DNA of 64,000 nt from Flavobacterium rhamnosiphilum (GTDB taxonomy: Bacteria; Bacteroidota; Bacteroidia; Flavobacteriales; Flavobacteriaceae), in contig NZ_SMLG01000016.1 of assembly GCF_004349195.1 (NCBI RefSeq), positions 1 to 64,000 on the forward strand, read 5' to 3'. The position numbers were made by a program, and so were the translations under genes. Shown here one piece after another: positions 44,163 to 52,894 of this stretch. Every line of letters begins with the position of its first letter. The stretch's first letter is position 1. Under the pieces are notes generated by a model. The model was not told where the DNA came from and did no database searches. It saw only the letters and a program-made list of their open reading frames with translations.

Positions 44163-45632
44163 TTATTGATCTGAAAATTGCTTGTTTATTAAATCTGACA
44201 CTAATTTTCCTGAGATTAATGCTGGTGGAACGCCTGGTCCAGGAACGGTTAATTGCCCCGTGAAATATAAATTTTTTACTTTTTTACTTTTCAGTTTTGG
44301 TCTCAAGAAAGCGGTTTGCAATAAAGTGTTTGCCATTCCGTAGGCATTCCCTTTATACGAATTGTATGCTGAAACAAAGTCATTTTTACAGAATGACTGT
44401 TTAAATAGGATATTATTTTTTACACTTTGTTGCGTTAAAGTCTCAAAACGGTCTATTATTTTATTAAAATATTCTTCCCTCAATACCGAAGTATCCTGGA
44501 TCCCAGGAGCCAGCGGAATTAAAAAGAAACCAGATTCCATTCCTTCCGGTGCTGCGGTTTTATCAGTCAAAGAAGGGAAATTTGCATAAAACAATGGTTC
44601 TTTTGGCCATTGCGGTTCATCATAAATGTCTTTGGCATGCTGATAAAAATCAACATCAAAAAACAAGGCATGATGCGAGATATTTTCTATTTTTTTATTA
44701 AAACCTACGTAAAACAATAATGACGAAGGTGCAAAAACTCGGCTGTCCCAATATTTTTCAGAATACGCCCGATGCTCCTGATCCAATAAAGTTTCCGTAT
44801 GATGGTAATCAGCTCCACTCAAAATCAAATCAGAAGCAATGGTTTCTCCATTTACCACTATTGACTTAGCTGTTTTGTTTTCAACAAGTATCTTTTCGAT
44901 ATTAGAATTTGTTTTGAATGTAACGCCTAATTCTAAAGCTAAACTTTCCATGGCGCGAACGACATCAAACATTCCAGTTTTTGGATGCCAAGTTCCCAAA
45001 CCAAAATCGGCATAATTCATAAAACTATAAAACGATGGCGTGTCCGATGGTTTTGCACCGAGAAACAATACCGGAAACTCCAAAATTTGAATTAATCGTT
45101 CATTCTTGAATTTCTTGCGGACATCGCGGCTAATAGTACTAAAAAATTGTCCAACTTTCATTGCCGTCTCAGGTGTCACCAATTCAAGAGGAGAAACTCC
45201 GGGACGGTACACTAAATCTTTTATGGCAATGTCATAATTACTTTTGGCTTCAGAAATAAAATTATTTAAAACTGCTCCGCTTCCTTTTTCGATTGCCTCA
45301 AAGGTCGCTTCGATTTCAGCTAAATTATCAGCAATGGCAATAAATTCGTTTACTCCAAAATAAACGCTATACGCGGGAGAAAGTTTTACAAGCTCATAAT
45401 AATCGGCTGTTGTTTTACCAAAATCAGCAAAAAAACGATCAAATACATCCGGCATCCAATACCAGCTTGGTCCCATATCAAAAGTAAAACCATCTCTTTT
45501 TAACTGTCTGGCTCTGCCTCCAATACTATCATTTTTCTCGTAAACAGTAACCTCATGACCACTTTTAGCCAAATAGCATGAAGCAGCCATAGCTGCAAAT
45601 CCAGAACCTATAATTGTAATTGTTTTTTTCAT
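44163..45632 (-). CDS. crtI: phytoene desaturase
   Basis: A 489-residue FAD enzyme that desaturates phytoene to lycopene. The N-terminal dinucleotide motif is IIGSGFAAMAASCYLAKSGH followed by VTVYEKNDSIGGRARQL; the C-terminal flavin motif is FTGQLTVPGPGVPPALISG. The length matches CrtI. It heads the crtI-crtB-crtZ operon from a promoter with an extremely short leader. Confidence 0.95.
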   Translation of the reverse strand: MKKTITIIGSGFAAMAASCYLAKSGHEVTVYEKNDSIGGRARQLKRDGFTFDMGPSWYWMPDVFDRFFADFGKTTADYYELVKLSPAYSVYFGVNEFIAIADNLAEIEATFEAIEKGSGAVLNNFISEAKSNYDIAIKDLVYRPGVSPLELVTPETAMKVGQFFSTISRDVRKKFKNERLIQILEFPVLFLGAKPSDTPSFYSFMNYADFGLGTWHPKTGMFDVVRAMESLALELGVTFKTNSNIEKILVENKTAKSIVVNGETIASDLILSGADYHHTETLLDQEHRAYSEKYWDSRVFAPSSLLFYVGFNKKIENISHHALFFDVDFYQHAKDIYDEPQWPKEPLFYANFPSLTDKTAAPEGMESGFFLIPLAPGIQDTSVLREEYFNKIIDRFETLTQQSVKNNILFKQSFCKNDFVSAYNSYKGNAYGMANTLLQTAFLRPKLKSKKVKNLYFTGQLTVPGPGVPPALISGKLVSDLINKQFSDQ

Positions 45633-45640
45633 TTGTTTAG

Positions 45641-45670
45641 CAAATATACAAAAAGTTTAAACAAAACAAT
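45641..45670 (-). promoter_or_regulatory. crtI promoter with embedded GTTTAAAC palindrome
   Basis: The -7 TATATTTG (45641-45648) and a -33 TTG (complement of CAA near 45668) lie on the minus strand, about 19 bases apart. The predicted start of transcription is within a few bases of the crtI ATG, so the leader is nearly absent. The 8-base palindrome GTTTAAAC (45655-45662) lies in the spacer, where a repressor would block polymerase. Confidence 0.65.
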
Positions 45671-46569
45671 TAAATCCCATCCACTAATTCAGAAATGGAA
45701 TTGAAAATAGAAATTTTGTCTGAAAGTCCTTCTTTATTTATAAACTCCACCAAACGTCCAGTATACCATAACTCCGTATTTTCATCCAATAACTCCTCTG
45801 CCATTTTTTGAATATATCCATCTAACATATCTCTTTCAGGCTGCACCGTGAGATACGAAACAAAAATAATAGAATTGAAATGCCTTTTTATATCTTTCAA
45901 ATTACTGATAGGCATACTTTCACCCAAGTAGATGGTTTTGTAGCCCAGCAATAGAATTTCATAATTCAGATACATCAAACCCAGTTCATGAATTTCATTC
46001 ATAGGAAGTGAAAGCACAAAAACTTTATCCTTTTTAGTTTGTTTTAAAACTTGGAGTTTTTCGGTATTTATTAATAATTTTTGTTTGATTAAATAGCTGA
46101 TAAAATGCTCGTGGGCCGGTGTTATCGTATCCGATTGCCATAATAATCCCAGCTCGTTCATCAAAGGAATAAAGACTTGAAGAAATATTTCCTTAAATGA
46201 TTTTTCTGCAATAAGCCAATTGTATGTATTAAAAAACAATTCTTGGTCAAAATTCATCATCGCCATCTTAAACTCGCTAATAGCATGACTTTTAGCCGTT
46301 TTATTCGAAATTATTTCTCGTACAAGGGATGGGATTTTATCTTGCGGATAGGTAGCTATTTTTGAAATTTTATAGCCGTAATCATGAAGTAAAGTAATGT
46401 TTAATAGTTTTTGCAAACTAGCCAAATCATACAATCGTATATTAGTATCGGTACGCATCGGCTGAAGAATATTGTATCTTTTCTCCCAGATTCGTATAGT
46501 GTGCGCTTTGATTCCTGAAAGATTTTCAAGATCTTTTATACTAAATACACTTTTTATATTGTTTACCAT
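45670..46569 (-). CDS. CarH/LitR-like MerR regulator with B12-binding domains
   Basis: 299 residues from MVNNIKSVFSIKDL; 7 upstream codons are dropped. Residues 8-75 are a MerR DNA-binding domain (KAHTIRIWEKRYNILQPMR). Residues about 90-170 are a B12-cap four-helix domain with the exact photoreceptor motif W144-x9-E154-H155. The rest is a Rossmann-like B12-binding domain with E192-x-H194-x-x-G197, in which His is the expected lower-axial ligand; the usual first residue is Asp. Known CarH proteins bind adenosylcobalamin, repress crt genes in the dark and fall apart in light. It lies immediately upstream of crtI. Confidence 0.86.
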   Translation of the reverse strand: MVNNIKSVFSIKDLENLSGIKAHTIRIWEKRYNILQPMRTDTNIRLYDLASLQKLLNITLLHDYGYKISKIATYPQDKIPSLVREIISNKTAKSHAISEFKMAMMNFDQELFFNTYNWLIAEKSFKEIFLQVFIPLMNELGLLWQSDTITPAHEHFISYLIKQKLLINTEKLQVLKQTKKDKVFVLSLPMNEIHELGLMYLNYEILLLGYKTIYLGESMPISNLKDIKRHFNSIIFVSYLTVQPERDMLDGYIQKMAEELLDENTELWYTGRLVEFINKEGLSDKISIFNSISELVDGI

Positions 46570-46587
46570 TTTCCTGAATTTAATAAA

Positions 46588-46595
46588 CAAATGTA
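46588..46595 (-). promoter_or_regulatory. -7 element of the carH-like gene
   Basis: TACATTTG on the minus strand, 18 bases before the chosen ATG. The -33 region is A/T-rich with no clean TTTG. Confidence 0.5.
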
Positions 46596-46641
46596 AAATA
46601 AATTTTTATTGAAAATTTGAAATAATTGGAAAACTATTGTA

Positions 46642-47613
46642 TTATTCTAAAGTGACATTGGTAAAAGCATTTAATTTGTCTAAATCAAGGATTGTTTTAG
46701 AATTATCATTGCTTCGAGTGTACATAGGTTCAAATTTTGCTCCATAAATAACTTCTTCAAAAGTATACGAAGTACGAATGGCAACAGTATTACTAAACAT
46801 ATCATCAAAGGTTTTTATAAAAACAAGGATTTCGCCATGAATACTATCAAAATCTTCTTTGGTTAAATTATACAGCGGGCTGTTTTCCGTTATGGGATGT
46901 ACCAAGGTCCAGCTTAAGGTTAATGCATTTATTCTTTCCAATTCTAATGCTAAAGAATAAAATTTATTCGTCTTTGCACCATTCTCTTCCACACTCATTC
47001 CGAGAGTCATTTTGGCTTCAGCATCAGTAAAATTAGTATTTTTAAAAGGTGTAATTCTAATCATTAAACCCTTCGTTTCACCATAAGGAGCAATCAGGGC
47101 ATTGTGTGAAAACTTCAAAAAAGCGGTGGGCTTACTGAAACGCCCAAAGAATAAACCGGTAGCAATTGCAAAACTCAACAATCCAATTAATGCTTCGGCC
47201 GCGGCAACTGAACTCGTCAAAAATCCAGAAGGACTGATGTGCCCATAACCTACCGTTGTAAATGTTTGTGCACTAAAAAAATAGGCCTGACCAAATTGAA
47301 CCCAATTTGAACCTGTAGTATCAATCCCGTTCAAATGTTCGATTCCAATCCCATAATATATAATGGCAAAGACAAAATTCATACCCACGTAAAAGCCTAA
47401 AAGAATAAACATAAATTTCCATCTTGGCATATCAATCATGGTGTGATACCAACTAATGCGATGCAAAAGATGCATGCCTCGCTTCTCTACATTAGCAGTT
47501 CCATTTTTATTCACAAAACGCCCTCCATAATTATTGGCGTTTGTTCCAAAACCTGTATTCGTGTCTGTCTTTGCTTTTGAATTTATATTTTTCATTCCAG
47601 TTATTCTATCCAT
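46642..47613 (-). CDS. inward-rectifier (Kir-type) potassium channel
   Basis: A 323-residue protein. A soluble N-terminus ends in an amphipathic slide-helix region (SWYHTMIDMPRWKFM). Two membrane helices flank the pore with selectivity filter TTVGYGHISPSG. The C-terminal 170 residues form the immunoglobulin-like cytoplasmic domain of Kir/KirBac channels (ALIAPYGETKGLMIRITPF). A start at the second Met (47595) is possible. It is on the same strand as the carH-like gene, 72 bases upstream of its start. Confidence 0.9.
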   Translation of the reverse strand: MDRITGMKNINSKAKTDTNTGFGTNANNYGGRFVNKNGTANVEKRGMHLLHRISWYHTMIDMPRWKFMFILLGFYVGMNFVFAIIYYGIGIEHLNGIDTTGSNWVQFGQAYFFSAQTFTTVGYGHISPSGFLTSSVAAAEALIGLLSFAIATGLFFGRFSKPTAFLKFSHNALIAPYGETKGLMIRITPFKNTNFTDAEAKMTLGMSVEENGAKTNKFYSLALELERINALTLSWTLVHPITENSPLYNLTKEDFDSIHGEILVFIKTFDDMFSNTVAIRTSYTFEEVIYGAKFEPMYTRSNDNSKTILDLDKLNAFTNVTLE

Positions 47614-47888
47614 TTGTTGTGAAGTAAAAATAGCAAAAAACCCTTTATAAAAAAGAAGTCATTTAATCTTTCAAATAAGTCATTTCTTAGTCCAACCCTT
47701 TTTTACAACACTACTCTTTCACGTGTAAAAACATTTTTTTTAATTGGTCAATATTACTCTTTTTCAAGAACTATTTTTTGTTCTAATTTAGAAGTTTAAT
47801 GCTAAAATATCTCTAAACAAGAAACACAATCATTTGAAAATCAATATCTTTATACATAATTTTATTCTTTTACATAAAACTTCCTATT

Positions 47889-48524
47889 ATGTATAACGAG
47901 ATCTTAAAAGATAGAATTGAGGCCGGCTTATTGCTTTCGGAGAAACTAAAAAAATACCAGAATAGCAACACCATAATACTTGCCGTTCCCAGAGGCGGCG
48001 TGCCTGTGGGATATGTAATTGCTAAAAGCTTACATCTTCCTTTAGATATTGTGCTCTCAAAAAAAATAGGACATCCTAATAATAAAGAATTTGCGATTGG
48101 TGCTGTCTCCTCAGACTCCATGATTCTTGATGAGCATCCTAATGTTCCCCAAAAGTACATTGATGATGAAATTATCCGACTGCGAAAATTAATGAAGGAG
48201 AAATATGAGCTCTACGCGGGCAACAGAAAACCGCTGGATATAGAAGGAAAAAATATAATTTTGGTAGATGATGGCATCGCAACTGGAAATACTTTGCTTG
48301 CCAGTATCGCAATGTTACGAAAAAAAAATCCAGCAAAAATAATCGTCGCCACGCCTGTAATACCTTATGACACCGTGCCTGTATTTGAAAAAAATACCGA
48401 TGAGTTTATCTATTTGATAGCTTCCAAATATTTTAGAGGTGTAGGCGGATTTTATGAAGAATTCAATCAAGTGGAAGATGAGGAAGTGATGCAATTGTTA
48501 CGTCTTCCCATTGGCACTGAATAA
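47889..48524 (+). CDS. phosphoribosyltransferase domain protein
   Basis: A 211-residue protein of the erythromycin-esterase-associated/PRTase group. The N-terminus has the conserved FRDRxEAG-like KDRIEAGLLLSEKLKKY; AVPRGGVPVGYVIAKSL is next; the PRPP motif is IILVDDGIATGNTLLASI. The substrate is unknown. It forms a same-strand run with a dienelactone-hydrolase-like gene and a VOC gene; this PRTase plus hydrolase pair is common in bacteria. Confidence 0.85.
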   Translation: MYNEILKDRIEAGLLLSEKLKKYQNSNTIILAVPRGGVPVGYVIAKSLHLPLDIVLSKKIGHPNNKEFAIGAVSSDSMILDEHPNVPQKYIDDEIIRLRKLMKEKYELYAGNRKPLDIEGKNIILVDDGIATGNTLLASIAMLRKKNPAKIIVATPVIPYDTVPVFEKNTDEFIYLIASKYFRGVGGFYEEFNQVEDEEVMQLLRLPIGTE

Positions 48525-48562
48525 TATGATTTTAAGATGCGGTTTTATTTTTAAAATTTGAA

Positions 48563-49228
48563 ATGATGGAAAAATTAGATATAGATATCCCTTTATCATC
48601 TGTAACATTAAAAGGAGATTTGATAATTCCTGAAAATGCAAGAGGAATTATCATTTTTTCTCACGGAAGTGGCAGCAGTAGATTCAGTTCCCGAAACAGA
48701 ATGGTAGCCGAGTTGATCCAAAAACAAAACATCGGCACATTCCTTTTTGACTTGCTCACCGAGGAAGAAGATGAAATTTATGAGAATCGATTCAATATTG
48801 ATTTGCTGAGTGACCGATTGATAGAAACGACGCAATGGCTGATGGACTATAAGAACACAAAAGATTTACCCATAGGCTATTTTGGTGCAAGTACAGGAGC
48901 TGCATCGGCATTGCGAGCGGCGGCTTATTTTAAGAAAAAAATAAAAGCGGTGGTTTCCCGTGGTGGACGTCCAGACTTAGCCATTACCGAATTGCCACAA
49001 GTAACCGCTCCCACTCTTCTGATTGTAGGCGGTCTTGATGTTGCAGTTATCGGCATGAATAAAATGGCATACAATCAATTAGAATCCGTAAAAGAAATAA
49101 AAATAATCTCCGGAGCAACACACCTTTTTGAAGAACCCGGAAAATTACTTGAAGTAGCTGATTTAGCAATTGTTTGGTACAAAAGGCATTTGGTAAACAA
49201 CGAAGAAAAACAACACACAAAAGTTTAA
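48563..49228 (+). CDS. alpha/beta hydrolase, dienelactone-hydrolase-like
   Basis: A 221-residue hydrolase with oxyanion region IIIFSHGSGSSRFSSRNRMV, nucleophile elbow GYFGASTGAASAL (Ser), an Asp in IVGGLDVAVI and the final His in GATHLFEEPG. There is no signal peptide. It starts 38 bases after the phosphoribosyltransferase gene, and the next codon is also ATG. Substrate unknown. Confidence 0.85.
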   Translation: MMEKLDIDIPLSSVTLKGDLIIPENARGIIIFSHGSGSSRFSSRNRMVAELIQKQNIGTFLFDLLTEEEDEIYENRFNIDLLSDRLIETTQWLMDYKNTKDLPIGYFGASTGAASALRAAAYFKKKIKAVVSRGGRPDLAITELPQVTAPTLLIVGGLDVAVIGMNKMAYNQLESVKEIKIISGATHLFEEPGKLLEVADLAIVWYKRHLVNNEEKQHTKV

Positions 49229-49247
49229 CAATTAAATACAATCAATC

Positions 49248-49685
49248 ATGGCAACAGTAAACACGTACATTACCTATAATGGGAAATGCGAAGAAGCATT
49301 CAATTTTTACAAATCAGTATTTGGTGGTGAATTTTCTTATTTTGGGAAATTTAAGGACATGCCTCCGATGGACGGCAAAACCTGTCCTCCCGGAGAAGCA
49401 GAAAAAATAATGCATGTATCCTTACCTATTAGTAAAGAAACGGCTATTTCAGGAAGTGACAGCTTTGAATCCTTTGGAACTAAAACCGTTTACGGGAATA
49501 ATTTTTCGCTTTCCATTAATGCAGAGAGCAAAGAAGAAGCCGATAAATTATTCAATGCGCTTTCCGCTGGCGGAAAAGTGGGAATGCCGATGGAAGATGC
49601 ATTTTGGGGCGGCTATTTTGGGACTTTTACCGATAAATTTGGCGTGAACTGGATGATAAACTTTGATAAAAGCCAAGCGAAATGA
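49248..49685 (+). CDS. VOC family protein (PhnB/glyoxalase-like)
   Basis: A 145-residue vicinal-oxygen-chelate fold protein: YITYNGKCEEAFNFYKSVFG at the start and AFWGGYFGTFTDKFGVNWMI at the end, as in the PhnB/3-demethylubiquinone subgroup. One metal-ligand position appears as Glu rather than His. Function unknown. Its stop is followed by nested palindromes. Confidence 0.87.
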   Translation: MATVNTYITYNGKCEEAFNFYKSVFGGEFSYFGKFKDMPPMDGKTCPPGEAEKIMHVSLPISKETAISGSDSFESFGTKTVYGNNFSLSINAESKEEADKLFNALSAGGKVGMPMEDAFWGGYFGTFTDKFGVNWMINFDKSQAK

Positions 49686-49711
49686 AACACACATGAAAAA
49701 AGTCAAACACG

Positions 49712-49757
49712 AATTTCACAAATTTACCCGAATTAATTCGTATAAATTTGTGAAATT
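49712..49757. repeat. nested palindrome between convergent genes
   Basis: AATTTCACAAATTTA (49712-49726) is exactly complementary to 49743-49757, and the loop contains a second palindrome CGAATTAATTCG (49729-49740). It resembles the flavobacterial CACGAATTTCACAAATT dispersed repeat. It may end transcription of both flanking genes. Confidence 0.65.
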
Positions 49758-49835
49758 TTTGTTTAAATATCAAGCCTAATATTTGTGTCTGTAATCTAGG
49801 ATTTCCAGAAGCTTTTTTCTTAATACTTAATACTC

Positions 49836-52800
49836 TTATCTTGATACTTTATTACAAAGTTCATTTTCCTGTATCTGAGCAACAGCTTGTTTCAGCACTA
49901 TATTTATTGATTCAAAAAGGGCTACCATTTGCTCTTTGTCTTGCGTTTCCCTAATCATTTTTTCAAGAGCTTTTACATCATCAACAATGGAAATTATTCC
50001 GAAAATTTCTATACTGGGTTTTATTTCATGAATCAATTGTCCCACTTCCATAAAATCATTATTAGCAATTTTTAGTGCTACTTTCTCGAGTATAATTGTA
50101 GTTTGTTTTACAAAAACTCGTATCATCGAATCTATAAAATTCAAATCACCTCTACTTAAATCATATACTGAATTTAGATTGTATAGTTTATTGGTAATAG
50201 CAATCTCTTTTGCATTCGCTGCCAATGAAGCCGTATTATTCCTGACATGCTTAGCAATAGTTTCAATCATTACTTTCTCATCAAAAGGCTTAGCTATATA
50301 GTCATCCATCCCTGCTTCATTGCATTTTTCAATTTCAGCTTTAAAAACATTTGCGGTAAGGGCAATAATTGGTGTAGTAAGTTTAAATTCATTTCTTATA
50401 ATTTTTGTAGCTTCAATACCATCCATTTCCGGCATCTGGATATCCATGAGAATAACATCAAAATCTTGTCTTCTCAAAATTTCGAGCGCTTCAAGTCCGT
50501 TTCCTGCTTCGGTTACTTTACAATTGAAATATTGTAAAGAATTTTGGGCTACCATCCTATTTAGATCATTATCCTCTACCAAAAGTATTGATATATTGTC
50601 TATTCGAATTGACTCTTTATCAACATGTATCTTATTTATAATTTTTTCATTGCCTTTATTAAAACTAAGATTAATTCGAATTGTTGTTCCTTTATTTTTT
50701 TCACTTTCAACATCAATTCTTCCTTTCATTAATTGAACAAACTCTTTAGTTATAGCCATACCTAAACCCGTACCACCATATCTTCTGGTTATTGCTTTGT
50801 CTTCTTGAGAAAACTTATTAAAGATAGTATCAACAAATTTTTTATCCATTCCTATTCCTGTATCCGAAATAGAAATACTTACTTCTTGGGAAGTATCGGT
50901 ATCGTTTATGAGTTCACAATTAACAGCTATTTCTCCTTTTTGTGTAAACTTTAAGGCGTTACCTACAAGATTAAACAATATTTGTTCCAATCGTAAGGCA
51001 TCTCCATTTAACACTTGGTGAATGACTTTTGAAATATTCGCAGTAAGATGTAATCCTTTTTGTTCTGCTTTAGACTGAAGCACGCTGATTACGTTAGTTA
51101 TAGCATTTTCAAAAACAAAATCTTCATAATCAAGCGACATCTCGCCTGCTTCAATTTTTGAAATATCTAAAATATTATTAATAATGGCCAATAAATGCTT
51201 CGAAGCAATGGAACCGTTTTCAATATATTTCTTTTGAAGTTCCGTAAGTTCCTGTTTTCCCAATTCTCTTAAAAACCCAATGATTGCATTAAGCGGCGTT
51301 CTTATTTCATGGCTCATATTAGCCAAAAAAGCTTCTTTAGCTTTCGAAGCTTCCTGAGCTTTTATTTTCTCCTTTTCAAGGTCGATTTCCAACTGTTTTT
51401 GTTCGGTTATATCTAGATGAACCCCAATAGAACCAATTAGTTTTCCCTCACTGTCAAACTCTGGCGCTCCTCCTATTGCCCACCATCTTAATTCTCCGCT
51501 TTTATTTTTGACCTGTATTTGATAAATATCCGAAACGCCTCTTTCTCTCAATTCTCTTTTGGATTCCATCATATCCAAATTCTCTTGAGAAACAAAAAGT
51601 TCTGTTGTGCTTTTCCCCAGAAGTTCTTCCATTTCAAAACCGGAAATATCAGAAAAACTCTGATTAGCAAATTGAATAATATCATTATTGTCGACTTCTA
51701 CTAAGCCAAGATTCATATTGGCAATAATATTTCGGTATTTTTCTTCTTGATATTTTAGATTTTCTTCTGCTTTTTTCCTTTCCGAGATATCCTGAATAAA
51801 GGAACAGAAAAATGTTTCACCATTCTGTTTTATAGGAATTATAGAAATTTCTACGGGAAATTCATTTCCGTTTCTGTTTATGGCCGTAATTTCAAAATGT
51901 CTGTTTAAAACAGGCCCGTCACCCGTTTTCATATAATGTTTCATTCCCCTGTTATGTGCTTCAACATAACGATCCGGAATGATTATTTCTGATAAATCTT
52001 TCCCTAATACTTCCTCTTTCTCCCAACCAAAAATAGTTTCGGCAGGGCTGTTCCAAAAAGTAATAATTCCATTGCTGTCTATCGTTATAATCGCATTTAG
52101 CGAAGCATCCATAATCAGTCGGCTCCGTTTCTCACTTTGTTCCAAAAGATTCCTGTTTTGTATGCTTTGGGTAACATCTACATACCTCCAAAGATGACCT
52201 TCAGATTCATTACCTATAGAAATTGGGATATAGTCTCTTTCTAAAAAACGGCCGTCAATCGTCTCCAGAAGTTCATGGGTTACAATCTTTCTTTTAGCTA
52301 AAATGGTATTGATTCTGGAACTAAAAGCCTCAGGTTCCTTAAACAAATTTCTGTATTGTTCTTCTGAGTTGGTGCAATCCACTCCAATCATGGTTTCGGG
52401 CAGCATTGGAATTGAAAATACATCGCAAAACGATTGATTGGTGAACAATAGTTTTCGGTTTTCATCTTCCATTAAAATCCCTGCCGGAAGATTGGCCAAT
52501 AATGTTGTTAATAATTCAACCGTTCGTGAAAGGCGATTTTCAGTTTCTTTTCTTTTTCTAATTTGTTCATTTATATATTTAGAAATAAAAAGTGAATTGT
52601 TCTTTTCTTCTTCATTAAAAGTATCATAATTTTCTTCATCTTCCTGAAGGCTTTCATATAGATTTTTAATGGTATGTGCCTTTAATTTATCCTCGCTTTT
52701 TAAATCTTCATTAACTTCGCGGTATTCTTTTTCGCTTTCTTGAAAAGCGTGGTTCATCAGATTTCTATCTCTTTCAAAAGTCAGATAAGAGTCATTAATC

Positions 52801-52892
52801 GCCTTAAAAAAAGATTCAAACTCATTATTTTCGGCAAATTCAAGAGTCAAATGTTTCTTTATTTGTTTCTGCAAAAGTTTATGAAAACCCAT
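49836..52892 (-). CDS. multi-PAS hybrid histidine kinase with receiver and Hpt domains
   Basis: 1018 residues from MGFHKLLQKQ; eight upstream codons overlap the FIST gene. A coiled N-terminal part is followed by three or four PAS domains (TIDSNGIITFWNSPAETIFGW; VEVNDIIQFANQSF-like), then the kinase: MSHEIRTPLNAIIGF with phospho-His 528, NLVGNALKF, DTGIGM, GTGLGM. The receiver Asp is D817 (LMDIQMPEMDG). A C-terminal Hpt domain has a candidate His near 955 (LIHEIKPS). No membrane helix is seen, so it is cytoplasmic. It starts 2 bases after the FIST gene and probably receives its signal from it. Confidence 0.92.
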   Translation of the reverse strand: MGFHKLLQKQIKKHLTLEFAENNEFESFFKAINDSYLTFERDRNLMNHAFQESEKEYREVNEDLKSEDKLKAHTIKNLYESLQEDEENYDTFNEEEKNNSLFISKYINEQIRKRKETENRLSRTVELLTTLLANLPAGILMEDENRKLLFTNQSFCDVFSIPMLPETMIGVDCTNSEEQYRNLFKEPEAFSSRINTILAKRKIVTHELLETIDGRFLERDYIPISIGNESEGHLWRYVDVTQSIQNRNLLEQSEKRSRLIMDASLNAIITIDSNGIITFWNSPAETIFGWEKEEVLGKDLSEIIIPDRYVEAHNRGMKHYMKTGDGPVLNRHFEITAINRNGNEFPVEISIIPIKQNGETFFCSFIQDISERKKAEENLKYQEEKYRNIIANMNLGLVEVDNNDIIQFANQSFSDISGFEMEELLGKSTTELFVSQENLDMMESKRELRERGVSDIYQIQVKNKSGELRWWAIGGAPEFDSEGKLIGSIGVHLDITEQKQLEIDLEKEKIKAQEASKAKEAFLANMSHEIRTPLNAIIGFLRELGKQELTELQKKYIENGSIASKHLLAIINNILDISKIEAGEMSLDYEDFVFENAITNVISVLQSKAEQKGLHLTANISKVIHQVLNGDALRLEQILFNLVGNALKFTQKGEIAVNCELINDTDTSQEVSISISDTGIGMDKKFVDTIFNKFSQEDKAITRRYGGTGLGMAITKEFVQLMKGRIDVESEKNKGTTIRINLSFNKGNEKIINKIHVDKESIRIDNISILLVEDNDLNRMVAQNSLQYFNCKVTEAGNGLEALEILRRQDFDVILMDIQMPEMDGIEATKIIRNEFKLTTPIIALTANVFKAEIEKCNEAGMDDYIAKPFDEKVMIETIAKHVRNNTASLAANAKEIAITNKLYNLNSVYDLSRGDLNFIDSMIRVFVKQTTIILEKVALKIANNDFMEVGQLIHEIKPSIEIFGIISIVDDVKALEKMIRETQDKEQMVALFESINIVLKQAVAQIQENELCNKVSR

Positions 52893-52894
52893 AA

